The position numbers were made by a program, and so were the translations under genes. Shown here piece by piece: positions 32,950-40,604 of a stretch of DNA of 64,000 nt. This DNA is from Streptomyces tendae (GTDB lineage: Bacteria > Actinomycetota > Actinomycetes > Streptomycetales > Streptomycetaceae). Positions within the stretch are counted from its first letter, which is position 1; every line of letters begins with the position of its first letter. The stretch lies in contig NZ_BMUY01000005.1 in the NCBI RefSeq assembly GCF_014650435.1, positions 186,001-250,000 on the forward strand. The letters are read 5' to 3'. Under the pieces are notes generated by a model. That model was given only the letters and a program-made list of their open reading frames with translations. It had not been told where the DNA came from and made no database searches.

Positions 32950-33388
32950 GGGTGTCTCCTCGGTCTCGGTGGCCCTTCTCGGGGCGTCTCTCGGTGCGTT
33001 CTCCGGTGGGTGCGGGGCCGCCGAAGAGGTCGGCGCAGTCGGCGGGCAGGCGGGCCAGCAGCCGGTCGACGTGTTCGCGGGGCACCGCCTCGGCGAGGGT
33101 GGAGAGCACGGCGCCCGCGTCCCATTCGGCGGTGCGCGGCCGGGCGCCGGTCTGCTGGGCCACCCGCCGGAGGAACTCGGCACGGCCGAAGGTCTCGGGG
33201 CGCCCGCGCTCCATGCGCAGCGCGTCGTCCAGCGGTGCGGGCAGTTCGCGGGCCAGTCCGGCGGCCTCCTGCGGGGGGATGCGGGACGCGATCACCCACA
33301 GGACGGCCGTGGCGACCTGCTCGGCCTCGTCGTCGCCGTGGAACTCACCTCGGTCGCGGACCCGGGTGAGGAATTCTTCGAGCCGCAC
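32936..33388 (-). CDS. DUF2267 domain-containing protein
   Basis: This 150-residue soluble helical protein has EEFLTRVRDRGEFHGDDEAEQVATAVLWVIASRIPPQEAAGLARELPAPLDDAL and a second copy of the same motif style, FLRRVAQQTGARP..AGAVLSTLAEAVPREHVDRLLARLPADCADLF, as in DUF2267 proteins, whose role is unknown. A Glu/Arg-rich C-terminus extends over the start of DUF1360. A hairpin at 33449-33469 lies between it and the upstream glycosyltransferase, so the pair probably has its own promoter, not identified. Confidence 0.85.
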   Translation of the reverse strand: MRLEEFLTRVRDRGEFHGDDEAEQVATAVLWVIASRIPPQEAAGLARELPAPLDDALRMERGRPETFGRAEFLRRVAQQTGARPRTAEWDAGAVLSTLAEAVPREHVDRLLARLPADCADLFGGPAPTGERTERRPEKGHRDRGDTHDGP

Positions 33389-33448
33389 GGCGTCGCCTCC
33401 TTGTGCCGTTGGCGCTGCGGGGCGGGTGCCCTGTGCCCGACCGGGAAA

Positions 33449-33469
33449 ACGGCCCTGCGAACAGGCCGT
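33449..33469 (-). terminator. Terminator of the glycosyltransferase gene
   Basis: ACGGCCCTG (33449-33457), a CGAA tetraloop and CAGGCCGT (33462-33469) form a stem with one bulged base, 50 bp after the minus-strand glycosyltransferase stop. Confidence 0.5.
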
Positions 33470-33518
33470 GCGCCCTCAGCGCGCTGCCACCCCATCCGCG
33501 CCCTCACGCGCCGCTCCC

Positions 33519-34673
33519 TCACCGTCGTACGCCCGCACGCGCGAGGTCGGCGACCTCGGTCACCAGAGTCAGGGCGTCCGTGTTCCCGGTGAACAGCGCG
33601 TGTCCGGCGGCGATCCGCAACCGCCGCTCCGGGCCCGGTGCGGTGAGCCGCCGCAACGCCTCCAGCAGCGCTTCCGCGTCCTCGGCGACCTCGGAGACAC
33701 CGAGCGCGGCCATGCGCCGTACGCCGTCCGCACCGTGGCCGGGTATGGGGCGGTGGCCGACGACCGGCAGCCCGGCCGCGAGCGCCTGTACGGCGGTCTG
33801 ACCGGCCGCGTTGTCGATCAGGGCACGGGCGGCGTGCAGCAGGCCCGGCATGTCCGTCACCCAGCCCAGGGCCAGGACACCCGGTGTGCCGGACAGCGTG
33901 CGGCGCAGCCGCCGGTTGTCGCCGCAGAGCACCACCGGCAGGTAGCCGTGGTCCGCCAGGAGCCGGACGGTGGTGTCCAGGTGCGAGCCGACGCCCCAGG
34001 CCCCGGCGGACAGCACCACGGCGGGCCGTCCCGGGCCGAGCCGGCCGAACGTCTCCCGCCACCCCGCCGCGCCCGGAATGTCGTCGGCCGAGAACTCCGG
34101 GGCCACGACGGGACCGCACGTCGACGCGGGGGTGCCGGTACTCCCCCGCACCTCGCGCGCCGCCTCCTCGGTGAGACACAGGCAGTGGTCGTTGCCGGGA
34201 TGCAGCCACTGCCGGTGGAGCTCGAAGTCGATCACGAGGACCACGCCGGGCACGGTCAGCAGTCCGCGTTCGCGCAGGTGGCCGGTCAGCTGGGCGCCCA
34301 GGTGGAAGACGGGCACGACCACGTCCGCTCCCGTACGCTCCGCCAGCTCGCGCAGCCTGCTCCCGGCCAGCCGGGCCAGCGGCGTCCCGCTCGGCCGGCG
34401 GCCCTCGCCGGGCCTCAGGAAGAGGCGGTAGAGGGCGGCGTACGCCCACGGGAAGTGCCGTACGGACCCGCGGTAGAAGCCCCTGAGGACGGTGCCCAGG
34501 CCGTACGGCAGGAGGGCGAGGACGTCGACGACCTCGGCGGCGTCGCCGCGCTCCCGTGCGCGCCGGACCAGTTCGGCGGCGACCGTGTCGTGACCGGCGC
34601 CCATGCTCGCGCTGAGCACCAGCAGGCGTCTGCCGCCCCGCGGACCGTGCGGGGCGCCGGGGCGGCGGGGCAC
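33519..34673 (-). CDS. MGDG synthase-like glycosyltransferase (GT28 type)
   Basis: This 384-residue glycosyltransferase has a GT-B fold. The N-terminal LLVLSASMGAGHDTVAAELVRRARERGDAAEVVDVLALLP is the diacylglycerol-sugar-transferase (MGDG synthase) motif. The C-terminal UDP-sugar half has PAVVLSAGAWGVGSHLDTTVRLLADHGYLPVVLCGDNRRLRR, LALGWVTDMPGLLHAARALIDNAAGQTAVQALAAGLPVVGHRPIPGHGADGVRRM. The acceptor is probably a lipid, unproven. The start is uncertain: GTG 34673 fits the domain, and GTG 34697 is possible. Its 5' neighbour is a divergent SDR gene; a broader envelope-glycan role is inferred. Confidence 0.82.
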   Translation of the reverse strand: MPRRPGAPHGPRGGRRLLVLSASMGAGHDTVAAELVRRARERGDAAEVVDVLALLPYGLGTVLRGFYRGSVRHFPWAYAALYRLFLRPGEGRRPSGTPLARLAGSRLRELAERTGADVVVPVFHLGAQLTGHLRERGLLTVPGVVLVIDFELHRQWLHPGNDHCLCLTEEAAREVRGSTGTPASTCGPVVAPEFSADDIPGAAGWRETFGRLGPGRPAVVLSAGAWGVGSHLDTTVRLLADHGYLPVVLCGDNRRLRRTLSGTPGVLALGWVTDMPGLLHAARALIDNAAGQTAVQALAAGLPVVGHRPIPGHGADGVRRMAALGVSEVAEDAEALLEALRRLTAPGPERRLRIAAGHALFTGNTDALTLVTEVADLARAGVRR

Positions 34674-34857
34674 TGATGAGCTGCGAGGATGCACGGCGGA
34701 CCAAGTTGCCGGTCCGGCGACTTCCAAACCACCACGCAAGCGGGCGTTTCGGGCGGCCCCTGGGGGATACTCCGTGACCGCCCGTCCGGCCGGACGCCGG
34801 AGCCCGACCGCCCGGTCGGTCGCTTCCCGGTGCCCGCCCCGAGCCAAGGTGGTCCCC

Positions 34858-35712
34858 ATGGTCCATGCGTTCTCCCGTCCCCGGTCCGTCCCCGGACCGC
34901 AGGTCGTCGCACCCGGCGCGGACCACGCGAGGCCCGGGCGGCGCCCCCTCGGGGCCCGGGATCCGCGGACCCGCACGGCGCTCGTGACGGGGGCCTCCTC
35001 CGGCATCGGCGCGGCCGTGGCCCGCCGGCTGGGCGACGAGGACGGCTGGAGACTGGTGCTCACCGGACGTGATCCGGTGCGGCTGCGCCAGGTCGCCGAC
35101 GACACGTCGGCCACCGCGTTCGCCGCGGATCTCACCCTCCCCGGCGCCGACCGGCAGCTCACCGACTTCACGCTGGCCACGGCGGGCCCGGTGGATCTGC
35201 TGGTGGCCGGAGCCGGGGTGGGCTGGGCCGGGGAGTTCCTGGACATGCCCCCGCACACCATCGACGAGGTGCTCGACATCAACGTGCTGGCCACGCTGCG
35301 GCTGGTGCGGCTGCTGCTGCCGGGGATGGTGGCGGCGGGCTCGGGCCGGGTGGTGCTCATCGGATCGCTGGCCGGCAGTGTCGCGGTGCGCGACGAGGCC
35401 GTGTACTCCGCCGCCAAGGCCGCGATCGGCGCCTTCGCGGACTCGTTGCGCTACGAGTTGCGGGGCACGGGCGTGGGGGTCACCCATGTGGTGCCGGGCG
35501 TCGTCGACACTCCGTTCTTCGAGCGCCGGGGCGCTCCCTACCGGCGGTCCAGGCCGCGCCCGGTGCCTCCCGAGCGCGTGGCCGACGCGGTGCGGACCGC
35601 GGTGGTCCGGGGCCGGGACGAGGTGTACGTGCCCTCGTGGCTGCGTCTGCCGTGCCGGGTGCGGGGCGCGGCTCCGGGACTGTACCGACGGCTGGCCGCA
35701 CGGTTCGGATGA
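34858..35712 (+). CDS. SDR family oxidoreductase
   Basis: This 284-residue short-chain dehydrogenase has a 40-residue N-terminal extension, then RTALVTGASSGIGAAVARRLG (TGxxxGxG), LLVAGAGVGWAG (NAG-like), VVLIGSLAGSVAVRDEAVYSAAKAAIGAFADSLRYEL (Ser, Tyr-x3-Lys) and GVTHVVPGVVDTPFFERRG. Classic SDR architecture, NADP type from the Arg following strand 2 (TGRD). ATG 34858 has AAGGTGGT 7 bp upstream. It is divergent from the glycosyltransferase; the next gene follows by 16 bp, so an operon is likely. Confidence 0.88.
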   Translation: MVHAFSRPRSVPGPQVVAPGADHARPGRRPLGARDPRTRTALVTGASSGIGAAVARRLGDEDGWRLVLTGRDPVRLRQVADDTSATAFAADLTLPGADRQLTDFTLATAGPVDLLVAGAGVGWAGEFLDMPPHTIDEVLDINVLATLRLVRLLLPGMVAAGSGRVVLIGSLAGSVAVRDEAVYSAAKAAIGAFADSLRYELRGTGVGVTHVVPGVVDTPFFERRGAPYRRSRPRPVPPERVADAVRTAVVRGRDEVYVPSWLRLPCRVRGAAPGLYRRLAARFG

Positions 35713-35728
35713 CCGGGAGCCCGCCGCG

Positions 35729-36637
35729 GTGAGTGTCCTCACCGTCGTCCTCGCCCTGTTCGCGGCGCTGTCCAACGCTGCGGCGTCGGTACTGCAGCGC
35801 CGGGCCGCGGCGCAGGACGAGGACCGGGCGGGGGCCAGGCACACGGTGCTGCGCTCACTGATGCGGCTGGTCCGGGACCGGTACTGGGTCGGTGGTGCGG
35901 CGCTGCTCGCGCTGACGACGGTGCTGCAGGCGGCCGCGCTGGCGGTGGGCAGCCTGGCCGTGGTCCAGCCCCTGATGGCCACCGAACTGCTGTTCACGCT
36001 GGTGGTCGGCAGTGCGGTCTTCCACCGGCGTCCGGACTCGCGGACGTGGCTGGCCTTCGTCGCGCTGGCCGTGGGGCTCGCGCTGTTCCTGGGCTCCGCC
36101 TCCCCGTCGGCCGGTCAGGACACCGCCACGGGGGGCCGGTGGATCTGGGCGGGGCTGGCGCTGTTCGTCCTGATGACGGTCCTCGCCTCGGTCGGCAGCC
36201 TGGTGCACGGCGCGCCCCGCGCCGCGCTCTTCGGTTCGGCCTCCGCGGTGGGGTTCGGCGGTACGGCGGCGCTGCTCAAGGAACTGACCGGGCGGCTCCC
36301 CCAGGGGGTGGGCGAGGTGCTGACCCAGTGGCCGCCGTACGCCACGGCGGTGGTGGGCGTGGCCAGCTTTCTGCTGCTGCAGAGCGCCTTGCGAGCGGGA
36401 ACCCTGGCCGCCTCGCAGCCGGCCCTGACCCTCGGCGACGCACTGACCAGCGTCGCCCTGGGCTGGGCCCTGTTCGGCGAGGAGATCCTGCTCGGAGTGC
36501 GGGTGCTGCCCGAGCTGATCGGCGTGGCGCTGATCGGCCTCGGCAGCGTCGGGCTGGCCCGGGCGCCGTCGGTGCACGGCGCCTGGGACACCGCCCCGGC
36601 GGCACGGGACGGCCCCGGGCGGGCGGTGAAGCGGTGA
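35729..36637 (+). CDS. DMT superfamily transporter (EamA-like)
   Basis: This 302-residue membrane protein has about nine to ten hydrophobic segments in two halves, including VLTVVLALFAALSNAAASVLQRRAA, LTTVLQAAALAVGSLAVVQPLMATELLFTLVVGSAVF and FLLLQSALRAGTLAASQPALTLGDALTSVALGWALFGEEI, typical of drug/metabolite transporters. The substrate is unknown. GTG 35729 has GGGAG 10 bp upstream. The stop TGA (36635-36637) lies inside an 8-bp tandem repeat, so the C-terminus depends on repeat number. Confidence 0.85.
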   Translation: MSVLTVVLALFAALSNAAASVLQRRAAAQDEDRAGARHTVLRSLMRLVRDRYWVGGAALLALTTVLQAAALAVGSLAVVQPLMATELLFTLVVGSAVFHRRPDSRTWLAFVALAVGLALFLGSASPSAGQDTATGGRWIWAGLALFVLMTVLASVGSLVHGAPRAALFGSASAVGFGGTAALLKELTGRLPQGVGEVLTQWPPYATAVVGVASFLLLQSALRAGTLAASQPALTLGDALTSVALGWALFGEEILLGVRVLPELIGVALIGLGSVGLARAPSVHGAWDTAPAARDGPGRAVKR

Positions 36638-36670
36638 AGCGGTGAAGCGGTGAAGCGGTGAAGCAGCGAA
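36623..36670 (+). repeat. 8-bp tandem repeat GCGGTGAA, with the stop codon inside
   Basis: Five perfect GCGGTGAA units (36623-36662) and one degenerate GCAGCGAA (36663-36670). The DMT gene's TGA lies in the second unit. As the period is not a multiple of 3, unit gain or loss would change the reading frame at the end. Confidence 0.85.
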
Positions 36671-36727
36671 CCGGAACGAACGACTCGGTCGGGAACCCGT
36701 CCGGACGACCGGACGGGCGGTCCGATC

Positions 36728-36759
36728 GGACGACTGGACGACTGGACGACTGCACGACC
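36728..36759 (+). repeat. 8-bp tandem repeat GGACGACT
   Basis: Three perfect GGACGACT units (36728-36751) and a degenerate GCACGACC (36752-36759), with related GGACGACC at 36703-36710. The region lies between the DMT and deacetylase genes and contains no gene. Confidence 0.8.
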
Positions 36760-36813
36760 AGAAAGTCCGGACGACGGGGACGGTAGGAAGTGAAGAGACC
36801 GGAGGTAGCACGG

Positions 36814-37644
36814 ATGCGCCAAGGTTCTCGGGCCGGGCGGGCGGCGTACGCCGTCGCTCCGGTCCTAGGCGTCGCGCTGGCCCACATCGGTCCGGCCGCG
36901 ACCTGGCTGCCGGAACTGCGCCGCCGCCGGTTCCCGGCGCTGGCCGGCCTCGGCAGCCCCAACCACGTGGCGCTCACCTTCGACGACGGTCCCGATCCGG
37001 CGTCCACGCCGCAGTTCCTCGACGTACTGGACCGGCTCGGTGTGCGGGCCACGTTCTTCGTCCTGGGCGAGAACGCGGCACGCCACCCCGTGCTCGCCCG
37101 TGAGCTGGTCCGGCGCGGACACGAGATCGCCGTCCACGGCTGGTCGCACGACCGCCCCTGGTGGCCGTCGCCGGTCCGGGACGCGCGGGAGTTGCTGCGC
37201 GCCGTCCGGGTGGTGGGCGAGGTGACCGGAACCGTCCCGCACTGGTACCGGCCGCCCTACGGCATCCTCACCTCCGGTCGCTGGGCGGCCGCCCGCGGGG
37301 CCGGGCTGCGGCCCGTGCTGTGGACCGCGTGGGCCAAGGACTGGCGGCACGACGCCACGCCCGCCTCGGTACGCGCGACCGTGGCGGCGGACCTGCGCGG
37401 AGGTGGCACCGTCCTCCTCCACGACACCGACCACGCCTCCGCCCCGGGCAGCTGGCGGGCCACGCTCGGCGCGCTGCCGGACATCGTGCGCGACTGCCGC
37501 GAGGCGGGGCTGGCGGTGGGCCCCCTGGGCGAGCACGGGACGGGTGGGGCCACGGCGACGTCCGGGACCGCGGGGTCGGCTGTGACCGAGGGGTCGGCCG
37601 GGGCGGCAGGGAGAGCTCCGTTTCGGTCACCGGCGCCGGGATAG
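36814..37644 (+). CDS. Polysaccharide deacetylase family protein (NodB-like)
   Basis: This 276-residue metal-dependent deacetylase has an N-terminal basic/hydrophobic stretch that could be a signal anchor (AYAVAPVLGVALAHIGPAATWLPEL). NodB motifs follow: ALTFDDGPDP (motif 1), HEIAVHGWSHDRPWW (motif 2), YRPPYGILT (motif 3), WAKDWRHDAT and VLLHDTDHAS (motif 5). It probably deacetylates an extracellular glycan or peptidoglycan. ATG 36814 was chosen for GGAGGT 7 bp upstream; GTG 36790 is possible but has poor spacing. It is followed by GH15 with a 10-bp gap. Confidence 0.88.
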   Translation: MRQGSRAGRAAYAVAPVLGVALAHIGPAATWLPELRRRRFPALAGLGSPNHVALTFDDGPDPASTPQFLDVLDRLGVRATFFVLGENAARHPVLARELVRRGHEIAVHGWSHDRPWWPSPVRDARELLRAVRVVGEVTGTVPHWYRPPYGILTSGRWAAARGAGLRPVLWTAWAKDWRHDATPASVRATVAADLRGGGTVLLHDTDHASAPGSWRATLGALPDIVRDCREAGLAVGPLGEHGTGGATATSGTAGSAVTEGSAGAAGRAPFRSPAPG

Positions 37645-37654
37645 CCGTAGCGTC

Positions 37655-39427
37655 ATGAAGGACAGCGACGAGCGGCGCGCGGCTGCACCGGACACGTCGT
37701 GCCCGCCCTGGGCACTGCGCGAGTACGCCGTCCTCGCCGACGGCGAGCGGGGAGCGGTCCTGGACCCCCGGGGTCGGATCGTGTGGCTGTGCGCCCCGCG
37801 GTGGCACGACGACGCGGTGTTCTCGGCCCTGATCGGCGGAGCCGGGCATTTCACCGTGGAGCCGACGGACCCCTGGCACGTCTGGGGCGGCTCCTACGAG
37901 GAGGGCACGCTGATCCGGATCAGCCGGTGGGTGACCGCCGACTGCGTGATCGAGTGCCGGGAGGCCCTGGCCCTGCCCGCTCGCACGGACCGGCTCGTAC
38001 TGCTGCGCCGCATGCGCGTGGAACGGGGCGAGGCAAGGCTGCGCCTGGATCTGGACCCGCGGCCCGGCTTCGGGGCGGCACGGATGCGCGAGCCCCGGCT
38101 GGACCGCGGGGTGTGGACAGCGGGGTCGGAGGGCCTGCGGATGCGGCTGGCCGGGGCGCCGGACGCGGTGTGGCGGGACGGGTCCGGGCTGTGTGGCGAG
38201 TTCCGGCTGCGCGAGGGCGAGACGCACGACCTCGTGCTGGAGCTTTCCGCGGGGCGGGAGACCGAACCGCTCGATGCCGGGGCGCTGTGGCGGGCCACGG
38301 AGCGGGAGTGGGAACAGGCCGTACCGGACTGCTCGCGGCTGGTCGCGCCCCGCGACGCCCGGCACGCCTACGCCGTACTGCACGGGCTGACCAGTGCCTC
38401 CGGCGGAATGGTCGCCGCCGCCACCACGTCGCTGCCGGAACGGGCCAACAGCGGGCGCAACTACGACTACCGCTACGCATGGCTGCGCGACCAGTGCTAC
38501 GCCGGTCTCGCGGTCGCCGCGCACGGGCCGCACCCCTTGGTCGACGACGCCGTGCGCTTCGTCGCCGAGCGCATTCTCGCGGACGGCGACGGGGTGCGCC
38601 CCGCCTACACGGTCGACGGGCGGCCGGTCGGGGAGGAACGTTCCCTGCGGCTGCCCGGCTACCCCGGTGGCAACGACCACGTGGGCAACGACGCGGGCGC
38701 CCAGTTCCAGCTGGACACCTTCGGCGAGGCGCTGCAGTTGTTCGCCGCGGCCGCCGCGCACGACCGGCTGACCGACGAGGCGGAACGGGCCGCCGGGGTT
38801 GCCGTGGACGTCGTCGAACGGCAGTGGCTGAAGCCGGAGGCCGGTCTGTGGGAGCTGGAGAACCGGTGGTGGACCCACTCCCGGCTGAGCGTGGTGTGCG
38901 GTCTGCGGCGCATGGCCGAGGTGCTGCCCGGGGCCGCGGGACGCCGGTGCGCCGATCTCGCCGACACGGTGCTGCGGGAGACCCGGCGCCGCTGCCTGCG
39001 CGCCGACGGCCGCTGGCGGCGGGCCGAGGACGACGACGGGCCGGAGGCCGCGCTGCTGGTGCCGATGGCCCGCGGCTGCGCGTTCGGGGGCGACGACGAC
39101 GCCACCCGCGCGTACGTCGAGTCCCGTCTGACCGAGGACGGGTACCTGTACCGCTTCGAACACCCCGGGGTGCCGCTCGGCGAGGCCGAGGGCGCCTTCC
39201 TGCTCTGCGGCTTCACGATGGCGCTCGCCACGCACCGGGTCGGCGACCGGGTCGGCGCGTTCCGCTGGTTCGAGCGCACCCGGGCGGCCTGCGGACCGCC
39301 CGGGCTGTTCGCCGAGGAATACGACGTGCGCCAGCGCCAGCTCCGTGGCAACCTCCCGCAGGCGTTCGTGCACGCCATGATGCTGGAGTGCGCGGTCCGC
39401 CTGGCCGGCGAGTCGGCCCTGCCCTGA
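37655..39427 (+). CDS. Glycoside hydrolase family 15 protein (glucoamylase/trehalase-type)
   Basis: This 590-residue protein has an N-terminal beta-sandwich (about 20-240: GAVLDPRGRIVWLCAPRWHDDAVFSALIGG...) and an (alpha/alpha)6 barrel from RNYDYRYAWLRDQCYAGLAVAAHG on. Catalytic candidates are Glu400/Glu402 in GLWELENRWWTHSRLSVVCGL (general acid) and Glu554/Glu555 in LFAEEYDVRQRQLRGNLPQAFVHAMM (base). No signal peptide, so it acts inside the cell, as actinobacterial trehalases of this family do; a trehalose or maltodextrin substrate is possible. It forms a set with the deacetylase. Confidence 0.85.
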   Translation: MKDSDERRAAAPDTSCPPWALREYAVLADGERGAVLDPRGRIVWLCAPRWHDDAVFSALIGGAGHFTVEPTDPWHVWGGSYEEGTLIRISRWVTADCVIECREALALPARTDRLVLLRRMRVERGEARLRLDLDPRPGFGAARMREPRLDRGVWTAGSEGLRMRLAGAPDAVWRDGSGLCGEFRLREGETHDLVLELSAGRETEPLDAGALWRATEREWEQAVPDCSRLVAPRDARHAYAVLHGLTSASGGMVAAATTSLPERANSGRNYDYRYAWLRDQCYAGLAVAAHGPHPLVDDAVRFVAERILADGDGVRPAYTVDGRPVGEERSLRLPGYPGGNDHVGNDAGAQFQLDTFGEALQLFAAAAAHDRLTDEAERAAGVAVDVVERQWLKPEAGLWELENRWWTHSRLSVVCGLRRMAEVLPGAAGRRCADLADTVLRETRRRCLRADGRWRRAEDDDGPEAALLVPMARGCAFGGDDDATRAYVESRLTEDGYLYRFEHPGVPLGEAEGAFLLCGFTMALATHRVGDRVGAFRWFERTRAACGPPGLFAEEYDVRQRQLRGNLPQAFVHAMMLECAVRLAGESALP

Positions 39428-39437
39428 TCTTTCCTCC

Positions 39438-40604
39438 TCAGGCGGCCGCCCCCGTCTCCGTCACCTCCCGTTCCGCCGCGGTCCGGTGGGCCGGGTCCCG
39501 GTGGATCGGTTCGGCTCCGCCCGTCAGGGGGACGCCCGTTCCGCCGCGGCGGGCCGCGACGATCTCCGCCGCGATGGACAGGGCCGTCTCCTCCGGGGTG
39601 CGGGCGCCGAGGTCGAGGCCGATCGGTGAGCGGAGCCCGGACAGCTCGTCCTCGGTCAGTCCCGCCTCCCGCAGCCGGCGGTGGCGGTCCTCGTGGGTGC
39701 GGCGCGAGCCCATGGCACCGACGAACGCGACCGGCCTGCGCAGCGCCTCCGTCAGCAGCGGCACGTCGAACTTGGCGTCGTGGGTGAGCACGCACAGCAC
39801 CGTGCGTCCGTCGGTCCGGGTCTGTCGCAGGTAGCGGTGCGGCCAGTCGACGACGACCTCGTCGGCCTCCGGGAAGCGGGCCCGGGTGGCGAAGACGGGC
39901 CGGGCATCGCACACCGTGACGTGATGCCCGAGGAACTTCCCGGCCCGCACCAGCGCCGCGGCGAAGTCGACCGCACCGAACACGATCATGCGGGGCGGCG
40001 GCACGCTGGACTCGACGAGCAGGGTGAGCCCGCCGGGGCAGTGCGACCCGTCCTCCGAGAGTCCGACCGTGGCGGTGCGTCCGGCGTCCAGCAGGGCAGC
40101 CGCCTCGGCGGCCGCGGTGCGGTCCAGCTCGGGGTGTCCGCCGAGGCCGCCCTCGTACGATCCGTCGGGACGGACCAGCAGCGCCCGGCCCAGGAGTTCG
40201 GACGGGCCCCGGACGACCCGGGCGAGAGCCACCGTCCCGCTCCGGGCGGCGGTCGAGAGCGCCGCCCGGAACACCTCGCGCGACGGCGCGTCCGCGCCGA
40301 CCGGCGTCACCAGGACGTCGATGACCCCACCGCAGGTCAGACCGACCGCGAAGGCGTCGTCGTCGCTGTAGCCGAACCGTCTGCGCACGCTCTCGCCGCT
40401 GTCCAGGGCCTCGGCGCACAGCTCGTACACCGCGCCCTCCACGCAGCCGCCGGAGACCGAGCCGATCACCGTGCCGTCGCGGTCGACGGCGAGGGCCGCA
40501 CCGGGCCCGCGCGGTGCGCTGCCGCCTACGGAGACGACACTGGCGACGGCGAACTCCCGCCCTTCCGCGAGCCAGCCGTTCAGCTCGTCGGCGATGTCAA
40601 GCAT
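39438..40604 (-). CDS. XdhC family molybdenum-enzyme maturation protein
   Basis: This 388-residue protein has an N-terminal XdhC half (EFAVASVVSVGGSAPRGPGAALAVDRDGTVIGSVSGGCVEGAVY) and a C-terminal Rossmann half (MIVFGAVDFAAALVRAGKFLGHHVTVCDARPVFATRARFPEADEVVVDWPHRYL...AFVGAMGSRRTHEDRHRRLREAGL). XdhC/CoxI/PaoD proteins bind the molybdenum cofactor, help sulfurate it and load it into the hydroxylase. Its ATG overlaps the stop of the molybdopterin subunit gene by 8 bp. It is last in the operon and converges on GH15. Confidence 0.92.
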   Translation of the reverse strand: MLDIADELNGWLAEGREFAVASVVSVGGSAPRGPGAALAVDRDGTVIGSVSGGCVEGAVYELCAEALDSGESVRRRFGYSDDDAFAVGLTCGGVIDVLVTPVGADAPSREVFRAALSTAARSGTVALARVVRGPSELLGRALLVRPDGSYEGGLGGHPELDRTAAAEAAALLDAGRTATVGLSEDGSHCPGGLTLLVESSVPPPRMIVFGAVDFAAALVRAGKFLGHHVTVCDARPVFATRARFPEADEVVVDWPHRYLRQTRTDGRTVLCVLTHDAKFDVPLLTEALRRPVAFVGAMGSRRTHEDRHRRLREAGLTEDELSGLRSPIGLDLGARTPEETALSIAAEIVAARRGGTGVPLTGGAEPIHRDPAHRTAAEREVTETGAAA

